From Salinarchaeum sp. (GTDB taxonomy: Archaea; Halobacteriota; Halobacteria; Halobacteriales; QS-1-68-20): a DNA stretch of 37,580 bases. Where the stretch lies: NCBI GenBank assembly GCA_007122875.1, contig SKSS01000101.1, positions 1 to 37,580 of the forward strand, in the 5' to 3' direction. Position numbers and translations under genes: made by a program. Shown piece by piece: positions 14,800 through 23,362 of the stretch; the first letter of the stretch is position 1, and the number at the start of each line of letters is the position of its first letter. The notes below the pieces were generated by a model. The model had not been told where the DNA came from, did not search any database, and saw nothing but the letters and a program-made list of their open reading frames with translations.

Positions 14800-16095
14800 T
14801 TACCCGCGAACGTTCCGCCCGACCGCCTCGCCGAACCGCTCCTCGCCGTCACGGTCGTCGTAGACGATCCGCCCTCGAACGACCGTGAGTTCCGGGAAGA
14901 CGCCCGTCATCCCCTCGTAGGGCGTCCACCCGCACTTCGAGTGGAGATCCGATCCGCGAATCTCGCGGACGTTCTCCGGATCGACCAGCACGAAGTCGGC
15001 GTCCATTCCCGCTTCGATCCGCCCCTTGGTCGGGAGGTCGAACACGTCCGCCGGGTTCGTGGCCGTCAGATCACGGACCCGCTCCCAGGTCAGCCGGCCG
15101 TCACGGACCGCGGCGAGCAGCAGGGGGAGGGTCGTCTCCACGCCCGGAACGCCGCTCGGGGCCGCCGCGACCGCGGCCTCCTTCTCCGCTGTGAGGTGCG
15201 GAGCGTGATCGGAGGCGACGATGTCGACGGTGCCGTCTGCGACCCGCTCGAAGACGCCCTCGCGGCGCGCCTCACTTCGAAGTGGCGGGTTCATCTGGCC
15301 GAACGTCCCGAGGTCGTTGAGGTCGTCGCGAGAGAGAAATAGGTGGTGGGGACAGACCTCGCAGGTCGCGCCGTGCTCGACGGCCGCGTCGATCGCCTCC
15401 GGGGACGTGGTGTGAGCGACGTGCAGATCCGCACCCGCCTCCGTCGCGCGCTCGCAGGCGAGATCGATCGCGTCGACTTCCGCGCGGGCGGGTCGGTAGG
15501 CGCTCCAGGCGTCCGCGTCGGCATCCCGGCCGGTCCCGCTGCCGGCCGTTTCGAGGGCCGACTCGTCGAACAGCGCGTCGTCCTCGGCGTGGACGGTGAG
15601 GGTGAGATCCGCCTCTGCGGCCCGTTCGGCGGCGACGGAGAAGAGATCGGCGTCGATGCCCATCCCGCCGGTCGAATCCGCGAGGAACACCTCGCCGAGG
15701 GCGAACAGCGGGCGCGAGAGGAGGGTGTCGGGATCCCAGTCGGGAATCACGCCGCCGGAGATACCGTAGTCGACGAGCGACTCCTCGGCGACAGCGTCTT
15801 TCGCGTCGTAGCCCGCCCCGTCGATCGTGGGCGGATCGGTGTTGGGTTGGTCGACGATCGTGGTCACGCCGCCGGCCGCGGCCGAACGGCTGGCCGTCCC
15901 CCACGTCTCCTTGTGTGTGAACCCCGGCTCCCGGACGTGGACGTGCGCGTCGATCACCCCGGGAAGGAGGCGCTTTCCGGTCGCGTCGACGATTTCCTCC
16001 CCCGAGAGATTCTCTCCGACGGCCGCGATCCGGCCGTCCTCAACCGCCACGTCCCGGATCCGGCCACCCGCGAGGGTCGCGTTCCGAACGAGCAT
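14800..16095 (-). CDS. pyrC: Dihydroorotase
   Basis: This 431-residue zinc amidohydrolase closes carbamoyl aspartate to dihydroorotate in pyrimidine synthesis. The metal-binding DAHVHVREPG motif is at about 49-58 (His51 and His53), with GGVTTIVDQPNT, VHAEDD, VAHTTSPEA and VCPHHLF providing the expected barrel strands and histidines. The catalytic aspartate motif is ASDHAPH. A C-terminal composite beta-sandwich segment (GRIEAGMDADFVLVDP) completes the fold. Length and motifs match the long class I dihydroorotase. The start ATG at 16095 gives the usual MLVRNATL beginning. No other pyr gene is in the window. Confidence 0.95.
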   Translation of the reverse strand: MLVRNATLAGGRIRDVAVEDGRIAAVGENLSGEEIVDATGKRLLPGVIDAHVHVREPGFTHKETWGTASRSAAAGGVTTIVDQPNTDPPTIDGAGYDAKDAVAEESLVDYGISGGVIPDWDPDTLLSRPLFALGEVFLADSTGGMGIDADLFSVAAERAAEADLTLTVHAEDDALFDESALETAGSGTGRDADADAWSAYRPARAEVDAIDLACERATEAGADLHVAHTTSPEAIDAAVEHGATCEVCPHHLFLSRDDLNDLGTFGQMNPPLRSEARREGVFERVADGTVDIVASDHAPHLTAEKEAAVAAAPSGVPGVETTLPLLLAAVRDGRLTWERVRDLTATNPADVFDLPTKGRIEAGMDADFVLVDPENVREIRGSDLHSKCGWTPYEGMTGVFPELTVVRGRIVYDDRDGEERFGEAVGRNVRG

Positions 16096-16222
16096 TACCG
16101 ACCGTGGGGGAGAGAGCGCCCTAAGTCTCTCGATTCGGAATACGCCGTGGACGGTTGGGCCGGCAACCCCACGGTCGGACGAACCACCGTAGAAATGACT
16201 ACAAAACGATCAATGGAGAAAG

Positions 16223-16230
16223 TATTTATT
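16223..16230 (+). promoter_or_regulatory. TATA box of the modular secreted protein gene
   Basis: TATTTATT lies 25-32 nt upstream of the ATG at 16255, preceded by the purine-rich GGAGAAAG, which may be the TFB-recognition element. Confidence 0.65.
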
Positions 16231-16239
16231 GATGGCTGG

Positions 16240-16255
16240 TGCACTTTTTCGTGCA
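16240..16255 (+). promoter_or_regulatory. TGCAC-TTTTTC-GTGCA inverted repeat at the start codon
   Basis: Five-base perfect arms surround a 6-nt spacer, and the right arm includes the A of the start codon. It sits at the probable transcription start and could be a small operator or hairpin. It may also be chance. Confidence 0.3.
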
Positions 16256-18981
16256 TGAAACAGCCCTCCAGGCGACGCTTCCTTACCGGTAGCGCTGCCA
16301 CAGTCGCCGGGATAGCCGGCATCAGCGGCGGATCGAACGCGAAGCAGTTCGACAGCAGCGATGTCGATCTGTCCGACGACGCTGACGACGTGTTCGCGCT
16401 CGTCCCGTCGGGATCAGCGGTCGACGCCGGGTACCAGGCGATCGTCCTCATCGATGTCGACGGCGATGACGACGCGACCGCCGGTCACGAGGTACGGTCG
16501 ATTCTCGATTCGGTCGACGAGGTGAGCGTCGACGACATCTCCCAGGTCGTGTCCGCTTACCTGACGGACGCTGGGGGACAACTCGGGGTCGCCGTCGGGT
16601 CGTTCGATCGACCCGAACCCGGACGGATAACCGAAGAGCGGAGCGACTGGCGACTCGCCGAGGAGACCGGGCGAACGTATGCGACGGCGGACGATCGACT
16701 GGTTGTCGCTCAGCGTGACGAGTCCGGCGATCTCGTCGATGCGGCGGTTGCGGCCGACGCGGGAGAGGCCGATACGTTCCTCGGTTCCAACGCCGACGCC
16801 AAGACGGCGTTCGAGTTACTGGCCGACCAGTCGCGGGTTCACTTCGTCGCCAATGCCAACCAGGCAGGTGTACCTGGAGTTGCGGCGGAAGCCATCGATG
16901 CGTTCGCCGCTGGCTTCGAGACGGTCCCGACACAGATCGACGGCACGGCCGAGAACGAATACGTGCTGTTTCCGGCCGACGACGCCGATCTCGACGATGA
17001 CGCCGTCGAGCAGATCGTGACCGAACTCGAACCTGGGACCGTCGTCACGCTGGACGCCGAGCGCGAGGATGACTTCATCTACGCGACCGTCGTCACCGAA
17101 GAACCGCCGGAGCGGGACCGTGACGCGGCACCAATAGCCCGGTTCGACACCGAGATCGACCACGAAGACGGCACCGTCGTTTTCCGCCACGGCGAGGGTG
17201 AGCCGGTCGACACAGCCGATCTTGAACTGTGGCGCGACGGTGACCTCGCCGACGAGCAACCGGCAGACGACCACGACGTACTCGAAGCGGGTGACGAGCT
17301 GATCGTCGACACCGATCCGGTGGCCACCTTCACCCTCCGGTGGTTCGACGAGGACGAGAACGTGTATTACCCGTACACGTCGATCCTCGTCGGACGGGAG
17401 TCCTTCGAGATCGAGTACGACGCCGAATCGGAGCGAATACGAATCGAGTACGGTGGCGAACGGCCGGCCGATCCGGAGAAGCTGACGGTCCGATACCGCT
17501 CCGAGGACGAGATCCGCTCACGGGATGACTTCGCGAGCGAGTACGACACGATCACCGCCGGCGACTCGATCACGATTGAGGGAGTCAGCGTCGGCGACCG
17601 GATCTCGCTGGAACTCGACGTTCCGAACCGGCCACAGCGCGCTCGCCGTCAACTTGCCCACTATCGCGTCCGCCCGCCACGACTGCATCTGCATCGGCGT
17701 CCACGCGACGGCATGATCGCCTACTACCGCGGCGACCAGGAGCGTGACGCCGGTGACTTCCGACTGCTGGTCGACGGCGAGGAGGGCGACACGCAGTTCG
17801 ATGACGTCGCGGACACCCTCGAAGACGGCGACACCGTACCGCTCGGCGAGTACGATCTCGGAACGACGCTGACCGCCGAGTGGACCGCACCCGAGGAGCC
17901 GGTGAACGTCGGCGAACTGATCGTGACCCCACAGGTCAGAACCGAGATGGAGTACGACGACGCGGACGGGGTCCTAACGATCGCTCATCGCGACGGCGAC
18001 GCCGTCGATGTCGACGACTTGGTGGTGGTGATCGACGGCGAGCCAGTCGACGGCGCGGTCGATGGAGACTCCGAGCGCTACGGACCGGGCGACAGCCTGG
18101 AAGCCGACGTCGATCCCTTCGCCACGGTCGAACTCCGCTGGAAACACGCCGAATCCGATCACGAAACCTCGCTCGGACGGACGGTGACCGCCGCCGAAAC
18201 GTTCGAAGCGAGCTACGACGGTAGCACCCTAGAACTCACGTACGTGGGGAAACAGGACGTTGATCCCGACCGACTCGGCGTCCATCGTCGATCGTCCGGT
18301 GGACCCGGTCGCGACGACCCCGAGCCGCTGTTCGCTGCGGAGTACGACACGCTGACGACGGGCGACGGAATCGAGCTAGAGGATGTCGAGATCGACGAGT
18401 GGATCTCGGTCGTGCTCCGCGATGACGACGGCGGCTACCGCCACCCGTTGTTCCAGTTCACGCCGAACCCCCGGTCTGCGTTCAGATTCCGTTCCGACGA
18501 CGGCGATGTCGTCGCGGCCTACACCGACGAGGTGTCCCGTGATCCTGGTGCGTTCCGGATCCTCGCGGACGGCTCCGAGACGGACGTTCAACCCGGCGAC
18601 GAGTACGACGAGCTTACTGCGGGCGACGAGATCGTCCTCGGATCCTTCGATTCGGGTACGGAACTCGTCGTCGAGTGGACCGATCCGGACGATCCAGTCA
18701 CGCTTCGCGACCACATCGTCACCCCCGAGGCCGAGTTCGACGTCGAATTCGACGACGAGAGCGAGGAGGTGACGGTACGCCACGCGGGTGGCAACGAACT
18801 CGACGCGGAGGACGTTCACCTGTACGTCGAACCCGGCGGGGGGACACTGATCGAGTGGGACGACGACGGAACCGTCGAGGCCGGTGACAGTCGATCGCTG
18901 ACGGTTGAGGAGGAGCCACACGTCGTCCTCGTCGTGTTCCGGGAACGGGACGTGATCTACGAGGGTCGGCTCGACGGCTGA
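16255..18981 (+). CDS. Large Tat-exported modular repeat protein, unknown function
   Basis: A 908-residue acidic secreted protein. The Tat signal RRRFLTGSAATVAGIAGISGG is at residues 6-26. Residues about 40-290 form one unique domain (opening DDVFALVPSGSAVDAGYQAI). The rest is made of three kinds of beta-rich modules of about 75-95 residues in the order B-C-A-B-C-A-B: B1 294, C1 383, A1 about 485, B2 563, C2 649, A2 743, B3 828 to the end. B modules carry a VVFRHGEGEPVD / LTIAHRDGDAVD / VTVRHAGGNELD strand that resembles parts of haloarchaeal pilin-like proteins. C modules share EYDTITAGD / EYDTLTTGD, and A modules share an EWTxPxxPV motif followed by IVTP. No membrane anchor or PGF-CTERM is seen at the C-terminus. 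Residues 458-484 are arginine-rich and may be out of frame. Confidence 0.82.
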   Translation: MKQPSRRRFLTGSAATVAGIAGISGGSNAKQFDSSDVDLSDDADDVFALVPSGSAVDAGYQAIVLIDVDGDDDATAGHEVRSILDSVDEVSVDDISQVVSAYLTDAGGQLGVAVGSFDRPEPGRITEERSDWRLAEETGRTYATADDRLVVAQRDESGDLVDAAVAADAGEADTFLGSNADAKTAFELLADQSRVHFVANANQAGVPGVAAEAIDAFAAGFETVPTQIDGTAENEYVLFPADDADLDDDAVEQIVTELEPGTVVTLDAEREDDFIYATVVTEEPPERDRDAAPIARFDTEIDHEDGTVVFRHGEGEPVDTADLELWRDGDLADEQPADDHDVLEAGDELIVDTDPVATFTLRWFDEDENVYYPYTSILVGRESFEIEYDAESERIRIEYGGERPADPEKLTVRYRSEDEIRSRDDFASEYDTITAGDSITIEGVSVGDRISLELDVPNRPQRARRQLAHYRVRPPRLHLHRRPRDGMIAYYRGDQERDAGDFRLLVDGEEGDTQFDDVADTLEDGDTVPLGEYDLGTTLTAEWTAPEEPVNVGELIVTPQVRTEMEYDDADGVLTIAHRDGDAVDVDDLVVVIDGEPVDGAVDGDSERYGPGDSLEADVDPFATVELRWKHAESDHETSLGRTVTAAETFEASYDGSTLELTYVGKQDVDPDRLGVHRRSSGGPGRDDPEPLFAAEYDTLTTGDGIELEDVEIDEWISVVLRDDDGGYRHPLFQFTPNPRSAFRFRSDDGDVVAAYTDEVSRDPGAFRILADGSETDVQPGDEYDELTAGDEIVLGSFDSGTELVVEWTDPDDPVTLRDHIVTPEAEFDVEFDDESEEVTVRHAGGNELDAEDVHLYVEPGGGTLIEWDDDGTVEAGDSRSLTVEEEPHVVLVVFRERDVIYEGRLDG

Positions 18982-19047
18982 TCTGATCGGTCCAACGACT
19001 GATCGATCGGCGATACTCGAACGATTTTTCGATCTCACCGCCGTTGG

Positions 19048-19752
19048 CTACTCCTCGATCGGCTTTTCGTCGAGCCACTCGTCCACTCGTTCGAACATTG
19101 GCTCTCGTGATCCAACCAGCCGCTCCTCGATGGCCCGCGCCACGGTTCCCGAGTCGGCCGTTCCGCCCGCCCGTTCGACGCTCCCGACCGAGTCGGGGTC
19201 GAACGGCACGCCGATGGCGTCGTAGATCGGACCGAGCACCCGGGCGATCTCCTCGTGACCGTCGACGATGACGACGCCCGAGACGAGTGCGGCATCCCCA
19301 CGAACCCGCTGTGCGATGCCGACAATCTTCCCGTAGTACGACAGTGAGTGGGAGCCCGGACAGAACGAGTCGTCGGGTTCGCCGCGCTGAGCCGGCACGC
19401 CAACGTCCCAGAGCGCACGCTGAATACGGGCGGTGACGGCCTCGTACCGGTCGGTTAGCCCCTCTCGCGGATCGTCGATGGGGCGGACGTAAGCGAACGC
19501 AAGCGTCGTCTCGACGTAGGCGACGGCATGGCCGCCGACGCTCCGCTCGATCGAGAGAAAGCCCGCTGTCTGGGCGATCTGTCTCGCCTGATCGTACCCC
19601 GGTGCGCGGGCGTCCCGTCGCCCGAACGCGACCTGTCTTCCGGGTGCCCAGACCCGGATCGATGGCTCACCGTCGCCCGCGCGGTCGAGCATCCGGGAGA
19701 CGACCGCGCGATCGGCGTCGAGATCACGAAGCCGGCCGCGGAGCACGCGCAT
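19048..19752 (-). CDS. Lipoate-protein ligase family protein
   Basis: A 234-residue member of the BPL/LplA/LipB fold, which attaches lipoate or a related acyl group to a lysine of a carrier domain. The opening RVWAPGRQVAFGRRDA and the RSVGGHAVAYV segment (about 70-80) correspond to the RRxGGGxV substrate loop. Lys142 in YYGKIVGIAQRV corresponds to the catalytic or substrate-contacting lysine. It lacks the C-terminal accessory domain of E. coli LplA. In minus-strand sense a CCCTTATCATTATCG region about 30 nt upstream is a likely TATA element. Whether it uses lipoate, octanoate or another acid cannot be told. Confidence 0.85.
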   Translation of the reverse strand: MRVLRGRLRDLDADRAVVSRMLDRAGDGEPSIRVWAPGRQVAFGRRDARAPGYDQARQIAQTAGFLSIERSVGGHAVAYVETTLAFAYVRPIDDPREGLTDRYEAVTARIQRALWDVGVPAQRGEPDDSFCPGSHSLSYYGKIVGIAQRVRGDAALVSGVVIVDGHEEIARVLGPIYDAIGVPFDPDSVGSVERAGGTADSGTVARAIEERLVGSREPMFERVDEWLDEKPIEE

Positions 19753-19833
19753 ACACCCCCCACGTTCGAACGCGGGGGCGATAATGATAAGGGCCGACGA
19801 ACGGTCGTCGAGCGTGCCTCTCTCCGACCACGA

Positions 19834-21048
19834 TCACCCGTTCCCACCCAACCGAGTCGCCTCGGGGAGCGTCCGCAGTGTGAGCATCGCGAGCGTTCCG
19901 AGTATGGGACCGACGACCAGCGGGGCGAACGCCCACCGCCAGCCGACGGCCGCCTGAACGATCGGGATCAGCTGGATCGTGACGATGGTGAGCAGGAAGC
20001 CGATGGCGGTCTGGAGGGTCAGTGCCGTCCCGACGTAGCTGTCCTCGGCGAGTTCGGAGACGGCCGCCGAGAACTGCGCGGAGTCCGCGACGATGACGAA
20101 CCCCCAGACGAGGACGAACGGCACCAACACGACGAGCGAGGAACCGAACACGACACCCGCGAGCAGGCAGGCGCTTCCGGAGACGATCATCGATGCGCTC
20201 GTGACGAGCGGCCGCCCCCAGCGGTCGGCGGCCGAGCCTGCGAGCCACGCCCCGACGCCCCCGATGGCGATCGTTCCGAAGGCGAGCAGCGCGGCGATCC
20301 GCTCGGCGTCGGCCGTCCCGCTCGCTTCGAGGCTGGCGACGAGGAACACCGGAATCCACGTCCAGACGGCGTACAGCTCCCACATGTGTCCGAAGTACCC
20401 CGCGTTCGCAAGCACGACGCCGCGATCGGAGACGATCCGACGGACTGCCCCCGGATCGAACGGGGCCGTGCGGGGCTGGTGGGGACCGTCCTCGTAGGCG
20501 AGGACGAGGACGCCGGCAACGGCGGCGAGACCGGCGGTTCCGAAGAGGACGGTCCGGGGCTGGCCGATTCCGCCGAGCGCCCGGAGGAGGTGTGGCGTGG
20601 CCGATCCCACGGTGAGCGCGCCGACGAGTACGCCGATGGCGAGCCCGCGACCGCGTCTGAACCACGCGGCCATCATCTTCATTCCGGTCGGATAGACGCC
20701 GGCAAGCGCGACACCCGTGAGGAAGCGCAGGACGATGGCGGGAGACCCGCTGTCGACGACGCCGGCGATGAGCGCGGTTGCGGCCGCACCCGCGAACGCA
20801 CAGGCGGCAAAGAGTGTTCGCGGACGGATCACGTCGGCGATCGTGAGCGTCGCCGAGAGGAGCGCGCCAACGACGAAGCCGAGTTGGACCGCGTTCGTCA
20901 GCCACGCCGTCTCCGTCGGCGTGAGTCCCCACAGCTCGGCCAGCTCCGGACCGACCGCGGAACCGCTGAACCAGAGCGTCATCGCGAGCAGCTGGGCGAC
21001 GCCGACGAGCACGAGCGCACGCCACTTCGTCGCCGCGATACGGGCCAT
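19834..21048 (-). CDS. Major facilitator superfamily transporter
   Basis: A 404-residue integral membrane transporter with about 12 hydrophobic segments in two halves. The start is taken at MARIAATKWRALVLVG (ATG 21048), followed directly by the first helix. Loop 2-3 reads TIADVIRPRTLF and the matching loop of the second half reads GSAADRWGRPLVT, close to the MFS G-x3-D-R-x-G-R-R motif. A short soluble loop in the middle (EDGPHQPRTAPFDPGAVRRIV) separates the halves. The substrate cannot be inferred. It lies 61 nt downstream of the trans-sulfuration enzyme gene on the same strand, so the two may share a transcript. Confidence 0.88.
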   Translation of the reverse strand: MARIAATKWRALVLVGVAQLLAMTLWFSGSAVGPELAELWGLTPTETAWLTNAVQLGFVVGALLSATLTIADVIRPRTLFAACAFAGAAATALIAGVVDSGSPAIVLRFLTGVALAGVYPTGMKMMAAWFRRGRGLAIGVLVGALTVGSATPHLLRALGGIGQPRTVLFGTAGLAAVAGVLVLAYEDGPHQPRTAPFDPGAVRRIVSDRGVVLANAGYFGHMWELYAVWTWIPVFLVASLEASGTADAERIAALLAFGTIAIGGVGAWLAGSAADRWGRPLVTSASMIVSGSACLLAGVVFGSSLVVLVPFVLVWGFVIVADSAQFSAAVSELAEDSYVGTALTLQTAIGFLLTIVTIQLIPIVQAAVGWRWAFAPLVVGPILGTLAMLTLRTLPEATRLGGNG

Positions 21049-21109
21049 CGATTGCTCTCCGGCGTACCGTTGGTCGGAGGTTACAAAACCGTGCTGGACG
21101 GCGAGGAAC

Positions 21110-22321
21110 TCACTCGGCCAGCGGCGACAGCGCCCGGTCGAGATCCGAGAGCAGGTCGTCAGGATCTTCGAGTCCGACGGGCGCGCGGACGAGCGAGTCG
21201 CTGATTCCTGAGGCTCGCCGCTGCGCTTCGGGGACGTATCCGGCGGACATGCTCGCGGTGTGTTCGACCAGCGACTCCGCGCCACCGAGCGAGACCGCGA
21301 GTGAGAAGCATTCGAGCGCCTCGACAACGGCTCTCGTTTCCGCGATGTCTCCATCGACCTCGAAAGAGACGACGCCGCCGTAGCCGGTCATTTGCTGGCG
21401 GGCGAGGTCGTGCTGTGGGTGCGTCTCCAGTCCGGGGTAATTCACCGTCCGGACGGCGTCGTGGTCGGCGAGGAACTCCGCGACCCGCTGGGCGTTCGCC
21501 TCGTGGCGATCCATCCGTGCGGGAAGCGTCTTCAAGCCACGGAGAACGAGATAACAGTCGAACGGCGAGAGCGGGGCCCCCACACCGTGAACCTGCATGA
21601 ACGACAGCGCCGGTTCGAGGGCGCCGTCGTTCGTGACGACGACCCCACCCATCGCGTCGCTGTGACCGTTGAGGAACTTCGTCGCCGAGTGGACGACCGC
21701 ATCGACGCCGAGTTCGAGCGGTCGCTGGAAGTAGGGGCTGGCGAAGGTGTTGTCCGCGACGACGGTTGCCGGATGCGAGGAGAGGCGTTCGGCGATCGTC
21801 CCGAGGTCACAGAGCCGGAGGAGTGGGTTTGTCGGCGATTCGAGCCAGACGAGTCTCGTATCCTCCCGAACCGCGTCGAGGATGTCTTCGGGATCGGTTT
21901 CGTCCGCGTAGGTCACATCGACGCCGAGTTGATCGTCGAGAAACTCGTCGAACAGGATCTTCGTCCCGCCGTAGGCCCCGCGAACCAACACCGCGTGATC
22001 GCCCGGATTGAGGGTCGCAAGCGCCGTCGCTGCCATCGCGGTCGTCCCCGAGGCGAACGTTCGGGCGTGGGTTCCGCCGCAGAGCGAGGCAAGTCGTCGT
22101 TCGAGTACATCCCGCGTCGGATTCCCGTTCCGGTCGTAGGTGTACGATCCGGGCTGATCGACTCGTTCTCGCTCGAACGTCGCAGCCAGATGGATGGGAA
22201 CGGTAGCGTCTCCGTAACCGCGCTCGGTCGGGTCGTAGCCGGCACGGATCGCTCGCGTCCCAAAGCCCGTGCGGTGCTCGTCGCCACGGTCTTCGCCACG
22301 CCCCTCGTACTCACCGCTCAT
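21110..22321 (-). CDS. Cys/Met-metabolism PLP enzyme (cystathionine gamma-synthase/lyase type)
   Basis: A 403-residue pyridoxal-phosphate enzyme of the trans-sulfuration family. The PLP lysine is Lys215 in HSATKFLNGHSD and the aspartate that holds the pyridine nitrogen is Asp190 in VVADNTFASPY. SYTYDRNGNPTR near residue 59 gives the tyrosine and arginine that contact the phosphate of the neighbouring subunit. Members make or break cystathionine, or add sulfide to O-acetylhomoserine or sulfinate to related substrates; these activities cannot be separated by eye. The first 15 residues are a hydrophilic, acidic extension. It begins a minus-strand pair with the MFS gene and diverges from the M23-like gene. 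Confidence 0.9.
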   Translation of the reverse strand: MSGEYEGRGEDRGDEHRTGFGTRAIRAGYDPTERGYGDATVPIHLAATFERERVDQPGSYTYDRNGNPTRDVLERRLASLCGGTHARTFASGTTAMAATALATLNPGDHAVLVRGAYGGTKILFDEFLDDQLGVDVTYADETDPEDILDAVREDTRLVWLESPTNPLLRLCDLGTIAERLSSHPATVVADNTFASPYFQRPLELGVDAVVHSATKFLNGHSDAMGGVVVTNDGALEPALSFMQVHGVGAPLSPFDCYLVLRGLKTLPARMDRHEANAQRVAEFLADHDAVRTVNYPGLETHPQHDLARQQMTGYGGVVSFEVDGDIAETRAVVEALECFSLAVSLGGAESLVEHTASMSAGYVPEAQRRASGISDSLVRAPVGLEDPDDLLSDLDRALSPLAE

Positions 22322-22434
22322 GGCAGGAAACCCCCGCGGATTGGCTTGAATGTATCGGAGAGACTACGTTCCCTGTCGATTGATCGATCCCTGTCCCGTC
22401 ACGGCTATGGTTGCGGGATCCCGAACGCCAGGTG

Positions 22435-23268
22435 ATGGCCGTCACACTCCCGTCGTCGCTGTTCGACCGCTATCCCCGATTCACCCTCTACAACTCGCCG
22501 TATGCGGCCCACGACGACGGGTGTGCGATCGATCTGTATCCGATTTCGGGGGCCCCTTCCCCCGTCGAAGGCGAGGTCGTCGATGTCCGAACCGTCCGCG
22601 CGCCACCGAAACCATATGCCCCAGAACACGACCATCTGATCGTCATCGACGACGGAACCCACCTCGTCCGGATCCTCCACGTCGACCCCACTGTCGAGAT
22701 CGGTGAGTACGTCGAGGAGGGCGAGCAACTCGGAAACACGGTTCGAGCAGGCTTTTTCGCGCCGTGGGTGGACGATCACCTCCACGTCGGCGTTCGTCCC
22801 CGCGGCTCCGACCCCGTTCGCGCGTCCGGGTCGATTCGGCTTCGGCTTCCCGATGACGTACACGTAACGGGGCTGTCGTGGAACGGCACGGGAACCGTCG
22901 TCGAAACTGGGGACACGTACGCTGTCCTCGACTCCCCGGCGCATCCTGCTCCCGGCGAGCGATTCGTCGGGATCGCCGCGGACGATGGCGGGGTGCTCGA
23001 CGGTGGTGTTCCACACTACGATGGTGGCGGACTGCTGGGTGGGGCAAGCGGACCCGTTCGGTTGCTCGGCACCGAGATCGGCACGGGGGACGGACGGACC
23101 GTAGACTGGCACGACGTGACCGTCGTCGCCAACGGCGAACCGATCACCGGCCTGTCGTTCTTCTTCGCACGGGACGGAGAGTTCGGGGCGAAGCTGATCT
23201 GTCCGGGTCACGCGTTCGCGATCGGGGATCGGGTGCGGGTTGGGTTTCGGTCATCGACCCACGACTGA
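22435..23268 (+). CDS. Cytoplasmic protein with an M23 (LytM-like) metallopeptidase fold
   Basis: A 277-residue protein whose first 120 residues match the LytM/M23 pattern. His26 and Asp33 lie in AHDDGCAIDLYP, a GEVVDVRT strand follows, then DHLIVIDDGTHLVRILHVDP with His82, a lipoyl-like turn VEIGEYVEEGEQLGNT, and His115 and His117 in DHLHVGV. These are the positions of the zinc ligands and catalytic histidines in M23 endopeptidases. There is no signal peptide or membrane segment. Residues 130-277 form a second beta-rich domain I do not recognise. Archaea have no peptidoglycan, so an ordinary M23 substrate is unlikely. The ATG at 22435 was chosen because the upstream in-frame ATG at 22411 adds only eight unconvincing residues. 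The stop codon lies inside the 23258-23277 hairpin. Confidence 0.75.
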   Translation: MAVTLPSSLFDRYPRFTLYNSPYAAHDDGCAIDLYPISGAPSPVEGEVVDVRTVRAPPKPYAPEHDHLIVIDDGTHLVRILHVDPTVEIGEYVEEGEQLGNTVRAGFFAPWVDDHLHVGVRPRGSDPVRASGSIRLRLPDDVHVTGLSWNGTGTVVETGDTYAVLDSPAHPAPGERFVGIAADDGGVLDGGVPHYDGGGLLGGASGPVRLLGTEIGTGDGRTVDWHDVTVVANGEPITGLSFFFARDGEFGAKLICPGHAFAIGDRVRVGFRSSTHD

Positions 23269-23277
23269 AGTCGTGGG
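23258..23277. repeat. Perfect IS200/IS605-type (IS1341-like) hairpin
   Basis: CCCACGACTGAAGTCGTGGG pairs perfectly over 8 bp with a short loop. This sequence type is common beside haloarchaeal IS200/IS605 and TnpB genes. Here it contains the stop codon of the M23-like gene and may also act as a terminator. No transposase is nearby. Confidence 0.65.
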
Positions 23278-23332
23278 CCTCCGCCTCGAATACGTGTGAG
23301 CGGGTACGGAACGAACGGGTGGGAGACAACAC

Positions 23333-23338
23333 ATATAC
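23333..23338 (+). promoter_or_regulatory. TATA box of the 23363 gene
   Basis: ATATAC within CACATATACG lies 25-30 nt upstream of the ATG at 23363. Confidence 0.55.
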
Positions 23339-23362
23339 GTGGCGAAGAAAGCGATCTAGTAG

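Noticed and set aside
15343-16254. Upstream extension of the modular secreted protein by 304 codons
   Set aside because: It is antisense to dihydroorotase. The ATG at 16255 starts a clear Tat signal and has a TATA box at the right distance.
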